DNA of 64,000 bases. Source: Euonymus europaeus. Lineage: Eukaryota; Streptophyta; Magnoliopsida; Celastrales; Celastraceae. Below, one piece after another: positions 23,716 to 34,737 of the stretch (positions are counted from its first letter, which is position 1; each line of letters opens with the position of its first letter). The notes under the pieces are model-generated. The model saw only the letters and a program-made list of their open reading frames with translations, was not told the DNA's origin and made no database searches. The stretch lies in assembly GCA_963580455.1 (NCBI GenBank), contig OY756964.1:5146001-5210000 (forward strand). The letters run 5' to 3'. A program made the position numbers and the translations under genes.

Positions 23716-24405
23716 TGTTGGAAGAATTTCAGGATCTTTGTTGCAGAAATTCACACGACAATAGAGAAAATTGAAATAGAAAAGTGCAACAATCACGACA
23801 CAAGAATTTAATGTGGAAAACTCCAAATCCGGAGAAAGACCACGGGTGCTGTCAAAAAGACAATCAAAAGAAAAATTCCACTATGTAGAAAATTTGTACA
23901 ACCACACAGTTCTAATTTTCCCTCGCCAAGAAATCTAGGCAAACCCCGAATTTCTCTTTGTGCTCAACGCACACCGCCCCTAGAAGTCTCTATCTTTTGC
24001 ATTCACAACACACTCATAAATATAGTAAACCACTGGTATTTATAGAAGTGTCACGTCTCCCAATTCTATTCTACCTAGGAATTTTTACCCAAGATGTTTC
24101 CAATTACAGATATGATACTAATTACATTCATAATTAGAAACCAACTTGAAAACGTGTTTCCACAAAACAAGGATTCCTTTTATAGTAAAAGAACTAGTCC
24201 AACTTTTTGATCAATTCCTAACAGACAAAGCCCTATAAACCCTAATACAAATAATATTAAGTTTTTACACAATATTGACTCATACTCAATTAATGTCTCT
24301 TAAGCCTTACTCAATTCATCACTTAGGCGGCCCAAATAACTAACACAATATATTTGTATTAACATATTGGCCCACATATGTTGAATTAATAACAAAAATC
24401 CAACA
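23716..24405 (-). mobile_element. LTR-like sequence (TGTTGG...CCAACA), probably Copia-type
   Basis: A 690-bp sequence with ends TGTTGG and CCAACA, i.e. TG...CA with a 6-bp inverted repeat, as in LTRs. The minus-strand start (TGTTGGATTTTTGTTATT) looks like plant Copia LTRs, and the phrase CACAAGAATTTAATGTGGAAAAC is a familiar LTR motif. The flanking 5-mers (GACAA, ACGCC) do not match, so it is not a clean solo LTR. No adjacent pol gene is present. It ends about 250 bp upstream of the SAUR TATA box. Confidence 0.55.
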
Positions 24406-24657
24406 ACGCCTCTTCGGGTCATTATAAGGATCCCTAACACACATTACAAAATATATATTAAAAACTTATATATTTTGAGTTGACATAAGTGGGTTATTAT
24501 CTTATAGAATAATTTATGCCTTTTAAAGGGCTATAGCCTATATATAAATCCAACTTAGGCACCTTCTCAAGCTGAGTTTGCCCCACCAAGGACGCAATAG
24601 AAATAAGTAGAGGATATCCCGTGAAGTTGTCATCGTCTCTAGTCCTCTAACAGCTTT

Positions 24658-24669
24658 TATATATAAATA
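24658..24669 (+). promoter_or_regulatory. TATA box of the SAUR gene
   Basis: TATATATAAATA at 24658-24669 is a strong plant TATA box. With initiation about 30 bp downstream, the leader of the SAUR mRNA would be about 310 nt. That is long for a SAUR gene and contains a small uORF. Confidence 0.6.
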
Positions 24670-24770
24670 CATGCTCGCTCCTTCTTGTGTTATTATTTGT
24701 GGTTGTTTTTCGAATGACTTGTTTCTTGAATGATTTCATGAGCTTCCTCTGTTGAATTAGATACAGAATT

Positions 24771-24833
24771 ATGGGTAACACACTGAGACCTGGATCCAGA
24801 GTCGTCTTCTATCAAGTCTACGACAGAGGTTAA
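24771..24833 (+). CDS. 20-codon upstream ORF in the SAUR leader
   Basis: ATG at 24771 to TAA at 24831-24833 encodes MGNTLRPGSRVVFYQVYDRG. It lies between the TATA box and the SAUR start. It could limit translation of the main ORF, be a fragment of another gene, or mean nothing. A donor-like ACAGAG|GTTAAG at its end raises the alternative that the leader is spliced. Confidence 0.3.
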   Translation: MGNTLRPGSRVVFYQVYDRG

Positions 24834-25002
24834 GTTTCAGATAGAGTTAATTAGGAATGGATGGAGCTGGTGTTGTGTCTGGTTTTCTTTAATTAAGCCC
24901 AACATCATCCGAAATTGTTTTCCTGCACAGATAAGTTTTTGTTCTTCCTTTCTTTCCCTTTTTTTTTGTGTAATTTTTGGTAAATACCCATCAAAGAGGA
25001 GG

Positions 25003-25497
25003 ATGAAAAAGGGGAACTTGATTGTGAAAACATGGGAGAGATGCAAATCGATTGGCAGAGGAAGCAAGAACTCATCGGGGTCGATCGTTCGTGCTTTGAA
25101 CTCTAAAAGCAAGTCACGGTCACGAATTGATGTGTCTTCTTCTCTTGACTGCGATTATAGTGATCGAAAACGGTCTTTGAAGAAGCATCAAGTGGCGCCG
25201 GACGGTTGCTTTACGGTCTACGTTGGACAGCAGAAACAGAGGTTTGTGATCAAAACAGAGTACGCGAACCACCCGCTCTTCAAGATGTTGCTCGATGAGG
25301 CAGAGTCGGAGTACGGTTACACAAGCGAAGGCCCTCTATCGCTGCCTTGCAACGTTGACTACTTCTGCAAGGTCCTTCTGGCTATGGATGATGATGGCGA
25401 GGATCGTGCGATCAACAGCGGATGTGGATTTCCGAGGAGTCCTGCCTCGTATCGACTCCTCAGTCCGTCTCCCATGATTGCCATAAATCAGTTCTGA
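25003..25497 (+). CDS. SAUR: SAUR family auxin-responsive protein
   Basis: An intronless protein of 164 residues, rather long for a SAUR. A basic N-terminal extension (about 1-62, with WERCKS and a Ser/Lys/Arg-rich run) precedes the SAUR domain at about 64-127. The domain has the family hallmarks APDGCFTVYVGQQKQRFVIK, ANHPLFKMLLDEAESEYGY and GPLSLPCNV. A C-terminal tail CGFPRSPASYRLLSPSP ends in AINQF. SAURs are short-lived growth regulators. Known members inhibit PP2C.D phosphatases, which activates plasma-membrane H+-ATPases and cell expansion. The basic extension and tail mark the long-SAUR subgroup, but I cannot name the orthologue. The ATG at 25003 sits in GAGGAGGATGAAAAAG and no better in-frame start lies upstream. 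An AuxRE-like TGTCTC is at 24294-24299, inside the LTR-like sequence. Confidence 0.92.
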   Translation: MKKGNLIVKTWERCKSIGRGSKNSSGSIVRALNSKSKSRSRIDVSSSLDCDYSDRKRSLKKHQVAPDGCFTVYVGQQKQRFVIKTEYANHPLFKMLLDEAESEYGYTSEGPLSLPCNVDYFCKVLLAMDDDGEDRAINSGCGFPRSPASYRLLSPSPMIAINQF

Positions 25498-26281
25498 AGG
25501 TGTTTGTTGTATTGTCTGTGTGATCTGTGTCTGTTTTTTTTTTTTTTGATAAATAATATTGATCGGTGTCTGGTTTTTGTCATTATTTTTTGGGTTTGAT
25601 TGTGTTGTTAATGTTGGGTACTCTTGCAGTCTTGCTAGCTCTAACCTTCTGTGTACAAGAATCCTAATAGATTGTATGCTGATGTGCATGTAATAAGTCC
25701 ATTTTTTTTTTAATTTAAAAAACTAGTTGTAAACCGACTTTTCCTCTCTGGGGATGTCGTGAGTTTGATTCCTATCTAAACTCATGTGTGTAATAATTAT
25801 CATATGTTTATTTGGCACGCGTGATCAATTTTAGACACAAAATATGGCCTCACATTATTTACAAGAGGTAATAAGTCAAAATATCTGACTTAAAATATTT
25901 TCCAAAAAAATAATTTTTTTTTTGATATCAAAGAGGGGGAATACCGAACACAAACACAGAGATTAAATGATCCGATCGGCTACACAAAGGGAGATGATTT
26001 AGACACTAAGCCTTATATTTATCATTTTTTGATAGTTTTTAAAAATGAGATGATGGCTCAAATATATGTAATGCAGGGCTGCAGTAGAAATTCCACTGCA
26101 GGCGCTCATTCTTAATCGACTGTTGTCTATCATTTCGTGATCACCATCACTCACCATACATCTAATCACAATTAATTTGTTGATAATTTGATATGATGAT
26201 AATTCGTTTATCCAAAAAAATAAGAGTTTTTTATTTTTGCAAAATATCATTATTTAAATAATTAATTAAAGAAATAACAAT
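25498..26281. other. SAUR 3' region and intergenic DNA
   Basis: The SAUR 3' UTR is followed by AT-rich DNA without a gene. At about 25722-25790 the phrase TAGTTGTAAACCGAC, then GTCGTGAGTTTGATTCC, resembles box A and box B of a tRNA-derived SINE, probably decayed. Confidence 0.4.
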
Positions 26282-27175
26282 GATCTTTTTTCTTCAAATA
26301 TATAGTAATACATGCTATTATCAATAGTGCGATTAGCTTTGTGATTTTTGGGATCATACTACTGATAAATAGCGGGATTAATGTTTTAAACTTTTATATT
26401 ACACACATTGTTCCCAATAGCGGGATAGATATTTTGGAACGACAATGTTCGAAACAACATATGATAAATAAAAAAGTTTTTTAAATAGTAGTTGAAACAT
26501 TGTATATATATTTACGAAATAGTAGTTATAAGAGTAATAGTGGCATAATAGTGGCAGGACGTACATATCTAGAAGGCAATAAAACAACAACATAGAACTA
26601 AAATCTAAAGATCGGTCAGTCAACTTCTAATACGCATAGGTGGGGCAGATGAAGTACTGGCCTCGCCATCATGACGTCCACACGGTGCCTAATTGCTAGC
26701 CTCAATATGGTGTAGTCGATAACCTTCATCGACATAATTTGAGATGTCACGAAAAGTGCAAAAACCAAGCTTGAGAAGCCAAAATAATCTAAGACATTAT
26801 AAACGGGTAAACAAGTAGTGAAGATCATACATGTTGGCAGTGTCGCCCAAGGATGAAGATCTACTCGTCGGAGGATGGAGACCTGCTCGAGTGAGGCATG
26901 GCGGGGGTTCGTTACTCTCAAACAAAACCACAGTATACACGACAAAAGTGATGGGCAGAGGTGGTTCTAGATTTTTTAAAAACAATAATTTGGTCTTGCT
27001 ATTTCGAGTAGTGTGACACTAAAAAAATTACACTCATTGTTGGCGACAACGTGTGTAATATAAAAGATTAAAACTTTGATCACGCAATTGCTAGTAGCGT
27101 GATATCAAAAATCACAAAGCTAATCACGCTACTAACAATAACGTGTATTGTTATATCTGAAAAAAGAAAAAGATG
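26282..27175. mobile_element. TIR element, about 0.9 kb, possibly Mutator-like
   Basis: Long imperfect inverted repeats: about 26282-26440 on the left matches the reverse complement of about 27010-27175. Shared phrases include GATTAGCTTTGTGATTTTTG and TTTTATATTACACAC. I could not find a convincing target duplication. The core (26600-26990) is clearly richer in G+C than the arms and has a 109-codon minus-strand frame with no recognisable domain. That is the look of a non-autonomous TIR element, perhaps with a captured genomic fragment. Confidence 0.6.
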
Positions 27176-27895
27176 ACTATGTTGTAAATGTTAAATTTTT
27201 TTTACTTAATATGAATGATACACTTAACCAACTCAACCACTAATATCCACCAAATATATTAATTATGTTACACACCTAATGAACATGAATTAAAAGTGGT
27301 AGATGAAGATATTAGAATTAGTGGAGAAAATGCAATTAACATTGATTGTATTAATGAACTTAGGTGAATTTTTGTATTTTAAATATTTTAAACTTCGCAT
27401 TTTATACACATCAATTAAAGAAAAGTATTCTCTTATGTTCTCTAATTTCCCTCTTGTAAATTTTCTCTTCAAATTTTCTTATAATTATTATTCTTATTGT
27501 ACAAGATTTTTTAATATTGATTATAGGAATTCTCTGATTCCTTATTTTACAACAAACCGTAGCTATTTTCCTAATTAATTATTTAAATAGTTACATTTTG
27601 CAAAAAAAACTCAAAAAAAATAAGGCTATAATTAAATTCGAAAAGGTCTTTTTAAAAATAAAAGACTAAATATGCTTTATCAACTGACACGTCACAATGG
27701 CTCCACGATGCGGCTCATCCAAGTTGACTTAAGATTATTTTCATTAAATATATATTGTTTGAATATGATTGATGGACAAATTTCACCACTTATATTTTAA
27801 AAAATTAAATTTGTTTTTGTTTTTTAAATGAATTAAAAGTCATTATTTGCATAATTATAATAAAATTCCCTGCATCTACCTCCATGAATTGCAAT
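27176..27895. other. AT-rich intergenic DNA, no gene seen
   Basis: Very AT-rich sequence with short Phe/Tyr/Ile-rich frames only. No promoter, splice or repeat structure could be supported. Confidence 0.5.
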
Positions 27896-29082
27896 ATTTT
27901 TTAGAGGGTTAATAATACTTATAACCACCAAAAGATATCTCATGTTTTATTTTGGTCTCTAAAAATTCAAAACGTTTCAACTTGATCACCTAACTTTTAA
28001 ATTTGTTTCGGAAAGCATAAACATAGACATGACAATTTGACCGTCAACTTGTATTTACACTTGAAAATAAAAATAAATCAAAAAATATTGACAAATGTGT
28101 AATAATTCTGGGTTCCAAAGAACTCAACCAGCAATCAAGCTCAAGCCCAACCCTCACCCACGCAACGAAACCCAACCGTCACTTCACTTCCCTGAGAATC
28201 TCATCTGTCCTACGATAACAAGAAGTGTGTAAAAATTTGAAATTTATTTACTTTATTTATTATCTTTATGTGCTATGGAGACTCAGAGATCTCAAAGGTC
28301 CATCAGAGTAGTTGCCATTTGATTACTTTTGGCTGCTACCAACATGCGCACGATGAGTTGAGGAAGACTGCGTCGAAGAAAGTATAAGAATTTGCGATCC
28401 GAGATGGAGAACTTGATTATGCAACTGAAGAAGCTATGTGTTCTCTGGCGATAATCTGAGTGGTAGGCTGGTAGCACAATGCTTCGCTGCTGATTTATGA
28501 TGTTATGGATAAGTTTGGTAGTGGTAGCGAGGTCCAGTGTGTGATATCCCGAATCCAAAATTTTAAAAAAAATATAATAATTTCTCAAATTTAATATTTT
28601 TAATAAATACTACATATTTTTAGGAAAATATTGACGCAAGAATCAGCTAAATCGGAGTTGAATTGGATTTGTTACGAATTATGTAAGTTTTAAGTAATAT
28701 AGGGAAAGACGAGGGGCAAAACCGTCATTTTCCAGAAATCTGGTTTAAACCAGATTTCTCTGGTTTCAGTAGCAGCCGAGAGAGAGAGAGAAGAGGTTTT
28801 GTTCGTTTGACGTCCGATCGGAGCAAGTAATGTGTCAAATCGAAGCTCGTGGTGAGAGGAGCAAAACCCAAGTGGAATCACCAACATCGGACCACCGTAG
28901 ACGGCGGAATTGGCCGGAGAAGTTTCGGTTTTTCAAAATTTCAAAGCTCGATCCCGGTCGATTCAGTAGGAATTTTGGAACGAGACAGGTACCATTAGAT
29001 TTCTGTTGTTGTGGGCTGCGTTTTGATGTAGGAGTGACCGGAACATTCGCCGGAAAATGGATTCCGGCGACCGGCCGGCCGA

Positions 29083-29228
29083 GTTGACTCGGGTTTGACC
29101 CGTTTTGACTATTGACCCGGTTTGACCGTTGACTATTTGACCCGAGTTGATTATTTGACCCGAGTTGACCGGGTTACCGAGTTGACTTTGACCGTTGACT
29201 TTTGGTTGACTTTTCCGTATTTTGACTG
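29083..29228 (+). promoter_or_regulatory. Dense cluster of W-box (TTGACY) motifs in the solo LTR
   Basis: About 14 TTGAC(C/T) motifs, all on the plus strand, occur in about 146 bp, mostly as variants of GAGTTGAC, TTTGACCCG and CGTTGACT. TTGACY is the core of WRKY-binding W-boxes. The cluster lies in the upstream half of the LTR, where a promoter would be. The array LTRs keep a smaller version on their own coding strand (about 31737-31790 in the first). Confidence 0.55.
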
Positions 29229-29520
29229 TCGTGTATACGTATCCGTATTTTGACGCAGGAGGTTGATTTGGAGATTTCTGACGTATTACGGATTAGCTTA
29301 GTCGACATTCTAGGTAGGGATTCTGCCATAGTTCTTATTTGGGGTTCCGGGAGTTCCGTATTCGACGGACTCCTATTTGTCTATTGGTGTGAAATTCCCG
29401 GAGGTTGAGAATTTCTCTGTTTATACTCTTATCTGATTTATTTCCGCAATTGCAATATGTTATGATTATATGTGGTTGGTTTGAAGGTATATGTACGACT
29501 GACAGTATTTTTGTGTCTCT

Positions 29521-29708
29521 TGTGGGGCCCACTATCCTGGTGGGGCCCACTTATCCTCCTGTGGGCCCACTATCCTTGTGGGGCCCACCTATCCTCTCGT
29601 GGGGCCCACTATCCTGGTGGGTCCCACTTTTTCCTCTCGTGGGGCCCACTATCCTGGTGGGTCCCACTTATCCTTTTGTGGGGCCCACATCCATTGGTGG
29701 GGCCCACC
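29521..29708 (+). repeat. Minisatellite of GTGGGGCCCAC units (about 10 copies)
   Basis: About ten units of 17-22 bp, each with a near-palindromic GTGGGGCCCAC core (sometimes GTGGGTCCCAC) and a CTATCCTG-like spacer. The core holds the GGNCCCAC/GTGGNCCC consensus of TCP-factor sites on both strands. It lies in the solo LTR downstream of the W-box cluster. Confidence 0.85.
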
Positions 29709-30666
29709 TTCTGATGTTTGCTTTTTTCTCGAGAGTCCGGATAGGACTTCATTATGATGATCTTTTATGATTTGTGAAATTATGGAGGGATGATTTGTAG
29801 AGCGTGGGACCCACATCGGGCGACCCAGCTTACTGGATGATTTATCGATGGTTTCGATCGGGTACGTACCTGGAGACCGGATTGAGGTGAGGTACATCCT
29901 AGGGGACGCTCTTCGATGTAGGCGATGCTATCGAGTACCTGATGTAGGCTCGATCCTCATCCAATCTGGGGAGTACCTGGACTGGGAGACACCTTGCGGG
30001 GATCAGGGTGGGTCCAGGGGAGGATTTTCTGTTGTTATGTGGATTTGAGTTGATATGGATTTGAGTTTGATTATGGTTGAGTACTGATTTGAGAGTTGTA
30101 CTTGAGGATGGTAGTGGTGGAGCCTACTCGGCATCTACCATACGGATTGACTGATTGTGATGAGTTGTGATGTGTACCACTTATGATTTCTCTATATGTA
30201 TTCTATATCATACAGACTTTCTTACTTTATCTCTGATTTACTGGAGTTCGGTGATACGGGAGTGTATCACTATTTGAGTTTCCTGTTCATTTCACATACA
30301 TCTTGAGTTCTACATTCTGTTTATTCTGATTATTGATATTTCTCCATATCCCTACTGAGCTTTGTAGCTCATCCCTTTCATTCACATGTTTTTAGGTGAG
30401 ATAGCCGGAGTGGATGATCAGCGCAGGGATGCGTGAGGCGTGATGTAGCTGGTGGGAATGGTTTGTCTGTCTGTAGTATCTATGTTTTGTACGGTATTCC
30501 GTATCTATATGATATTCCGCTGTAGACTCTGGTTTGTATGTTACATTCCATTATGGCAGTATTTGGGATTTGGTTGAGACATATATATGTGAGATTACTT
30601 ATGTAGTGTTTGAATAGCTTGGGGTGTAAATCCGGTTCGGGGAACGGAGGAGTTCCCTGCCGATCA

Positions 30667-32506
30667 TGTCACGCCCCGATCCCCAGGCACGTGACGTGTA
30701 ACTATCTCATCCTCCCGACTAATTTTTTTTCAAATCTCAATAACTCAGTAAAAGTATAATTATCTACATACTTATATTTAGATGATAGATATAAATAAAT
30801 ACATAATAACTTATATACCCGACTGAGACTCCAGCTCAGCCACCCCAACCCACTGGGTCCACTCAACCCTTACGCAGCGACTTTGGTATGTACACCGACT
30901 GTCCTGTCCTGTCTGCACTCCCAGTCTCGTCACAGTTGTTTCACCTGAAAATAAACAATGGGAAATAGGGGATGAGCCGAAGCTCAGTAGGGAATACCGT
31001 ATTCACACGCAAAAACATCCAAAATAGTTATTGACAGAAGCACGACAATTTAAATAACACTTCTATTTATCAACCCGCCTCGAATATCCGTCACCACCTC
31101 GAACGCCTTCCGACCTCCTCGCCGGAAAATATTTTTCTCCGCTTTCCGACCTCCTCGCCGGAAGCAATCTACAAGTAAGGAAGGTAGGCACCTTCTTCTA
31201 CCCGGGACTTGCCACCCCTTCGCTATGTGGCCGCATAGCAAATCCTTACTCGGATTATCACCCACTGTACGTACAGGGTCATTTCCACATCACTTCAATC
31301 TCCACAATTTATATAAAACCACAGCATAAGCAAATATTCAATCTCATGCATACAGTAATAAAACATCAACTTTCTCAATGAAATGCAGGAGTACCGCATA
31401 ACAGAATCATCCACAATACCATTACCCGCAACTTCACAATAAAAAACCCAGACATTTAATCCCCCACAAATGCAATGCATTATGTCCCCACAAATGCAAT
31501 GCATTATGTTTACAGCAAGAATTTCCGTTTAAATATAACACAGAAACTCCAAAACCATGCAAGGGTTAAAGTATTCCCTACCTCGTGAAGCGTGCCTCAC
31601 ATCCCACTCGAACCAATGTTTTTCCGTATTTTCCCGACGTACACCATTTTGGTTCCTATACCAGTTCTACACCAAAGGCAAATCCAAGTTCTCAAATATG
31701 TTCAAAATCCGCGTAAATACGTAGTCTATACGATCTAGTCAAACGGGTATATTTTACCCGAAAAGTCAACTCGGGTCAAACGGGTCAAATAGTACCCGAA
31801 ATACCCCTATTCCGGGTTACCGAAGATCCGGCGACCTTCACCGGAAATCACCTAGTGGGTTTGGTAGTACTCACCAAGACGAACTCAACGGTGGTCGTCT
31901 CGTGTCGATCGGAGGTCGGAGGAGGGAGAAATCGACTGTCGAAGCTTGTGGTGGCCGAAACTTCCGACGGCTTTTCCCGGTGATCTACAGCTCCGATCAA
32001 GGTGATTCTTGAAGCAATTTCATACGTCTCGAAGAGACGAAGAGATTGACACCGGTCTCGTCGCCTGAAGTGGTCGGACGGCGGAGATCGGCGCCGGAGA
32101 AGTTCCGGACGCGGAAATGGAGTTTTTTTTCTTTTCTTTTTTTTTCTCTGTTTCGTTTCTTCCTGCTTCTTTTCTTCTTCTGTTCCGTTTCTTTCTTTCC
32201 TTTTTATTTGTTTCCTTCTCTCTCCAAGCTTCTAGCATTCTCTCTTCTTTTCCTTTTTATTTTATTTTATTTATATATGTATATATATATATGTATATGT
32301 ATATCTATTTTTATTTTATATTTTTATCATTGACTTACCTCTCATTTATCCTTTACTTTTATATGTCTATATATATATATATATATATATACTTTTGGAA
32401 TAAATTCTTTTAATCCGAATTTCATTTTCGGACTCCTCGGGGTACCATTGTACACGTGTCACTCTCCTATTCAATGTTTATATTATTTCCGGGTCGGGAT
32501 ACCACA
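30667..32506 (-). repeat. Array LTR 1 (outer, 3' LTR of the array)
   Basis: 1840 bp, TGTCACGCCCCG at the plus-strand left end and GGGATACCACA at the right. To its left is host solo-LTR DNA, not a primer-binding site, so this is the 3' terminal LTR of the minus-strand element. It contains a 24-bp tandem repeat (31462-31485 and 31486-31509), a duplicated TTCCGACCTCCTCGCCGGA block (about 31108-31162) and a TA microsatellite (about 32363-32391) whose length varies between LTRs. Confidence 0.92.
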
Positions 32507-34365
32507 TTCTCCCCTTCTTATAAAAATTTCGTCCTCGAAATTTAAATTCCCTCTCAATCTTCCTACCATTCCTTACCACATCAGTCAATTTTTCTCCACG
32601 GTGATTTTGTCACAGCATCTCTCCACTATACTTTTTATATAAAGTTTGGAAGCAACTCACATCCCGCGTTAATTCATGTTTGAATCCTCCCAACAATAAT
32701 TATTCCCCAAACACCGATGTCTTATTCCTAGAGCTCCTGAACTTATTTCTAGGGGTAAGTAAATCCAGAGTGTCCAGCAGGAAACAAGAGTTTCATACAT
32801 GCAACCACTGTTTTCCTTCCATGTTAACTAAGTTCAAACTCAAATGCACATGGAAAATCGAAAAAAAAAAAAACAACACAAGTCATATATACATAAAATC
32901 TCACACATGGTAAATCATCTGAATTATTCTTATCCGGAATCCACCATCCCGGCCACAAACATTTACTTACACGCACACAAGAATTGGTCATTAAATCTTA
33001 TTATACCAATATCGCAGTAGCCGCACTACCGTGTCAGGGCAATCTTAATTATCACGTGTGCACAATCACACCACATATTCCTCATCAACTCGTCTTACCA
33101 ACACCTTCTACTGCACGGTATATCAGTGAATAATCACCCTTTTGGTCACGGCCTACTAGTGGCCCCATCTCAAAGTCAACACATTTACATATCCCTTGTT
33201 CTTCTATAGTTGTTATAATAAGCGACGACAATTATCACCGCATCATGTAAATACTTGCCAGCCAACATAACCCTTTCAAACACAAATCCAACACAACATT
33301 TATGGAACTGATCAACTGGTTCCATTTAATCCCAAGTACATCCTTAGCAATATTCATCATGTGAAGTACATGTATCCTTTGGAGGTGCATATGCTCTACC
33401 ACTCACGACATATTGGTTCATCATTATGTTTTAAAGTTATTTCACACAGGTTCCACTCAATTCACTTAGCATAGGTTACACAATCAAGTTACCACACTTT
33501 TCAAATTCTCCAATATCATACAAGACAATCAACATTACCCGCACAACATAGGAGCCATCTAAGCTTTGAGATTATCACAAGTTTTATCACCCCTACTGCA
33601 TAGCGGAATAACAGCATCAAGGGTGCAAGCATAGCCATTATATCACAATTATTCACTTTTTTTTTTTTTTTTAACCCATACGTATCCAAGCATATACTAG
33701 TGTATCACATATGAGACCCATTTCATAAGGTACGAATATAATCATGGAAATTTGGTGCTCTCCACCCAAGCACGCACGACCAATCACACAACATTTCTAA
33801 GTCGGCTACCAACTCTGTAATTACACTAACACAAGGTAGCAATAGTTACATAACCCAAATACCCCTATAATCCGACCGAACTTCACAATCATAATACACA
33901 GTTACAATAGCTAGAATTTTGGATTATCTTAGGGTTATGGTATCTCCTCCTTCCACTTTAACCTAATAATGACGTAAATCGTCTGCCACGTATCTCGCAA
34001 GATAACATTTACTACCCCCTCACCCTTAGATACCTACACCCAACAACGCCATCCTGACACAACAGCACCATTATTTGATATTAACACTCCCCATGCCATT
34101 TTTTTTCTTGGCGTCCCCAGGTTTTTTTTTTTTTTTTTTCCTAAAACACTCCATCAATTATGGATCCCCGCAAGATAACGATCCCAACCGATTCTCGAGA
34201 TATGAGTCAAAATATTATCACCTCTTTGACTAAAGTATCTAAAGACTGACACAACAATTATGGGTAGACGAGCCAACCCTTATCGGTCTGGCCCCTCCAT
34301 CTGCTCGTAACGACACGTAATTCTTGAATAAATAATTCCATCCTTATCCGTTTATACTCTCATTC

Positions 34366-34373
34366 TATTTAAA
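34366..34373 (+). promoter_or_regulatory. TATA-like box ahead of the antisense ORF (copy 1)
   Basis: TATTTAAA on the plus strand, 70 bp upstream of the antisense ORF's ATG. It is followed by a CT-rich, leader-like segment (CTCTTTTCCCTCTCC just before the ATG). The spacing fits a short 5' leader. The same arrangement recurs in all four internal regions. Confidence 0.4.
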
Positions 34374-34443
34374 CCTCATTCAAGAAAAGCTCAACTTGTC
34401 TTCAGAGAATCTACTATCATTGTTCTCTTTTCCCTCTCCTTAA

Positions 34444-34737
34444 ATGGATACGCACTCTCATGCTAACTCTTCCAACATACTCCAAGAGTTGGAAGAGGTT
34501 CAGAGGCAACTCCAAGACGTTGAGAGGTTATATGGTCAAATCATAGCCAAACTCGACTCCATAATCCTGCTAACAGCACCACCAAAGGACAGTGAGGATG
34601 CTGCCTTGGCCACAACCAGTCTAAACAACGACTCTGTTGACCTATACAACACTGACTCCGACTACCCTCTGGGGTCGCTCCCTCGTACCGAGCCATACAG
34701 CACGGAGGAATGGGCTGGATGGTTCGACCACTGCTAG
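34444..34737 (+). CDS. Antisense accessory ORF of the retroelement, copy 1
   Basis: 97 residues, encoded against the direction of the element in the half nearer its 3' LTR. Residues about 10-40 are predicted by eye to form a coiled coil (ILQELEEVQRQLQDVERLY, regular Leu/Val spacing). A Ser/Asp-rich acidic middle follows (about 50-75), then a short Trp-containing end (EEWAGWFDHC). No signal peptide or membrane segment. I recognise no family. Antisense ORFs near the 3' LTR are known from several plant gypsy elements, with unclear function. The ORF is the same in all four copies, but because the copies are almost identical throughout, this does not prove selection. Confidence 0.45.
   Translation: MDTHSHANSSNILQELEEVQRQLQDVERLYGQIIAKLDSIILLTAPPKDSEDAALATTSLNNDSVDLYNTDSDYPLGSLPRTEPYSTEEWAGWFDHC

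Noticed and set aside
23395..23811. 138-codon plus-strand frame
   Set aside because: It runs through the SINE and into the LTR-like sequence; no domain and no gene context.
26616..26945. 109-codon minus-strand frame as a host gene
   Set aside because: It lies between the inverted arms of a transposon and shows no known domain; kept only as possible captured DNA.
32046..32413. Open frames of 95-98 codons (and the 175-codon frame at 38756-39283) in each array LTR
   Set aside because: Their products are Phe/Leu/Tyr/Ile low-complexity strings read from T-rich and TA-repeat DNA inside the LTR. The longest exists only because one TA tract is two bases longer.
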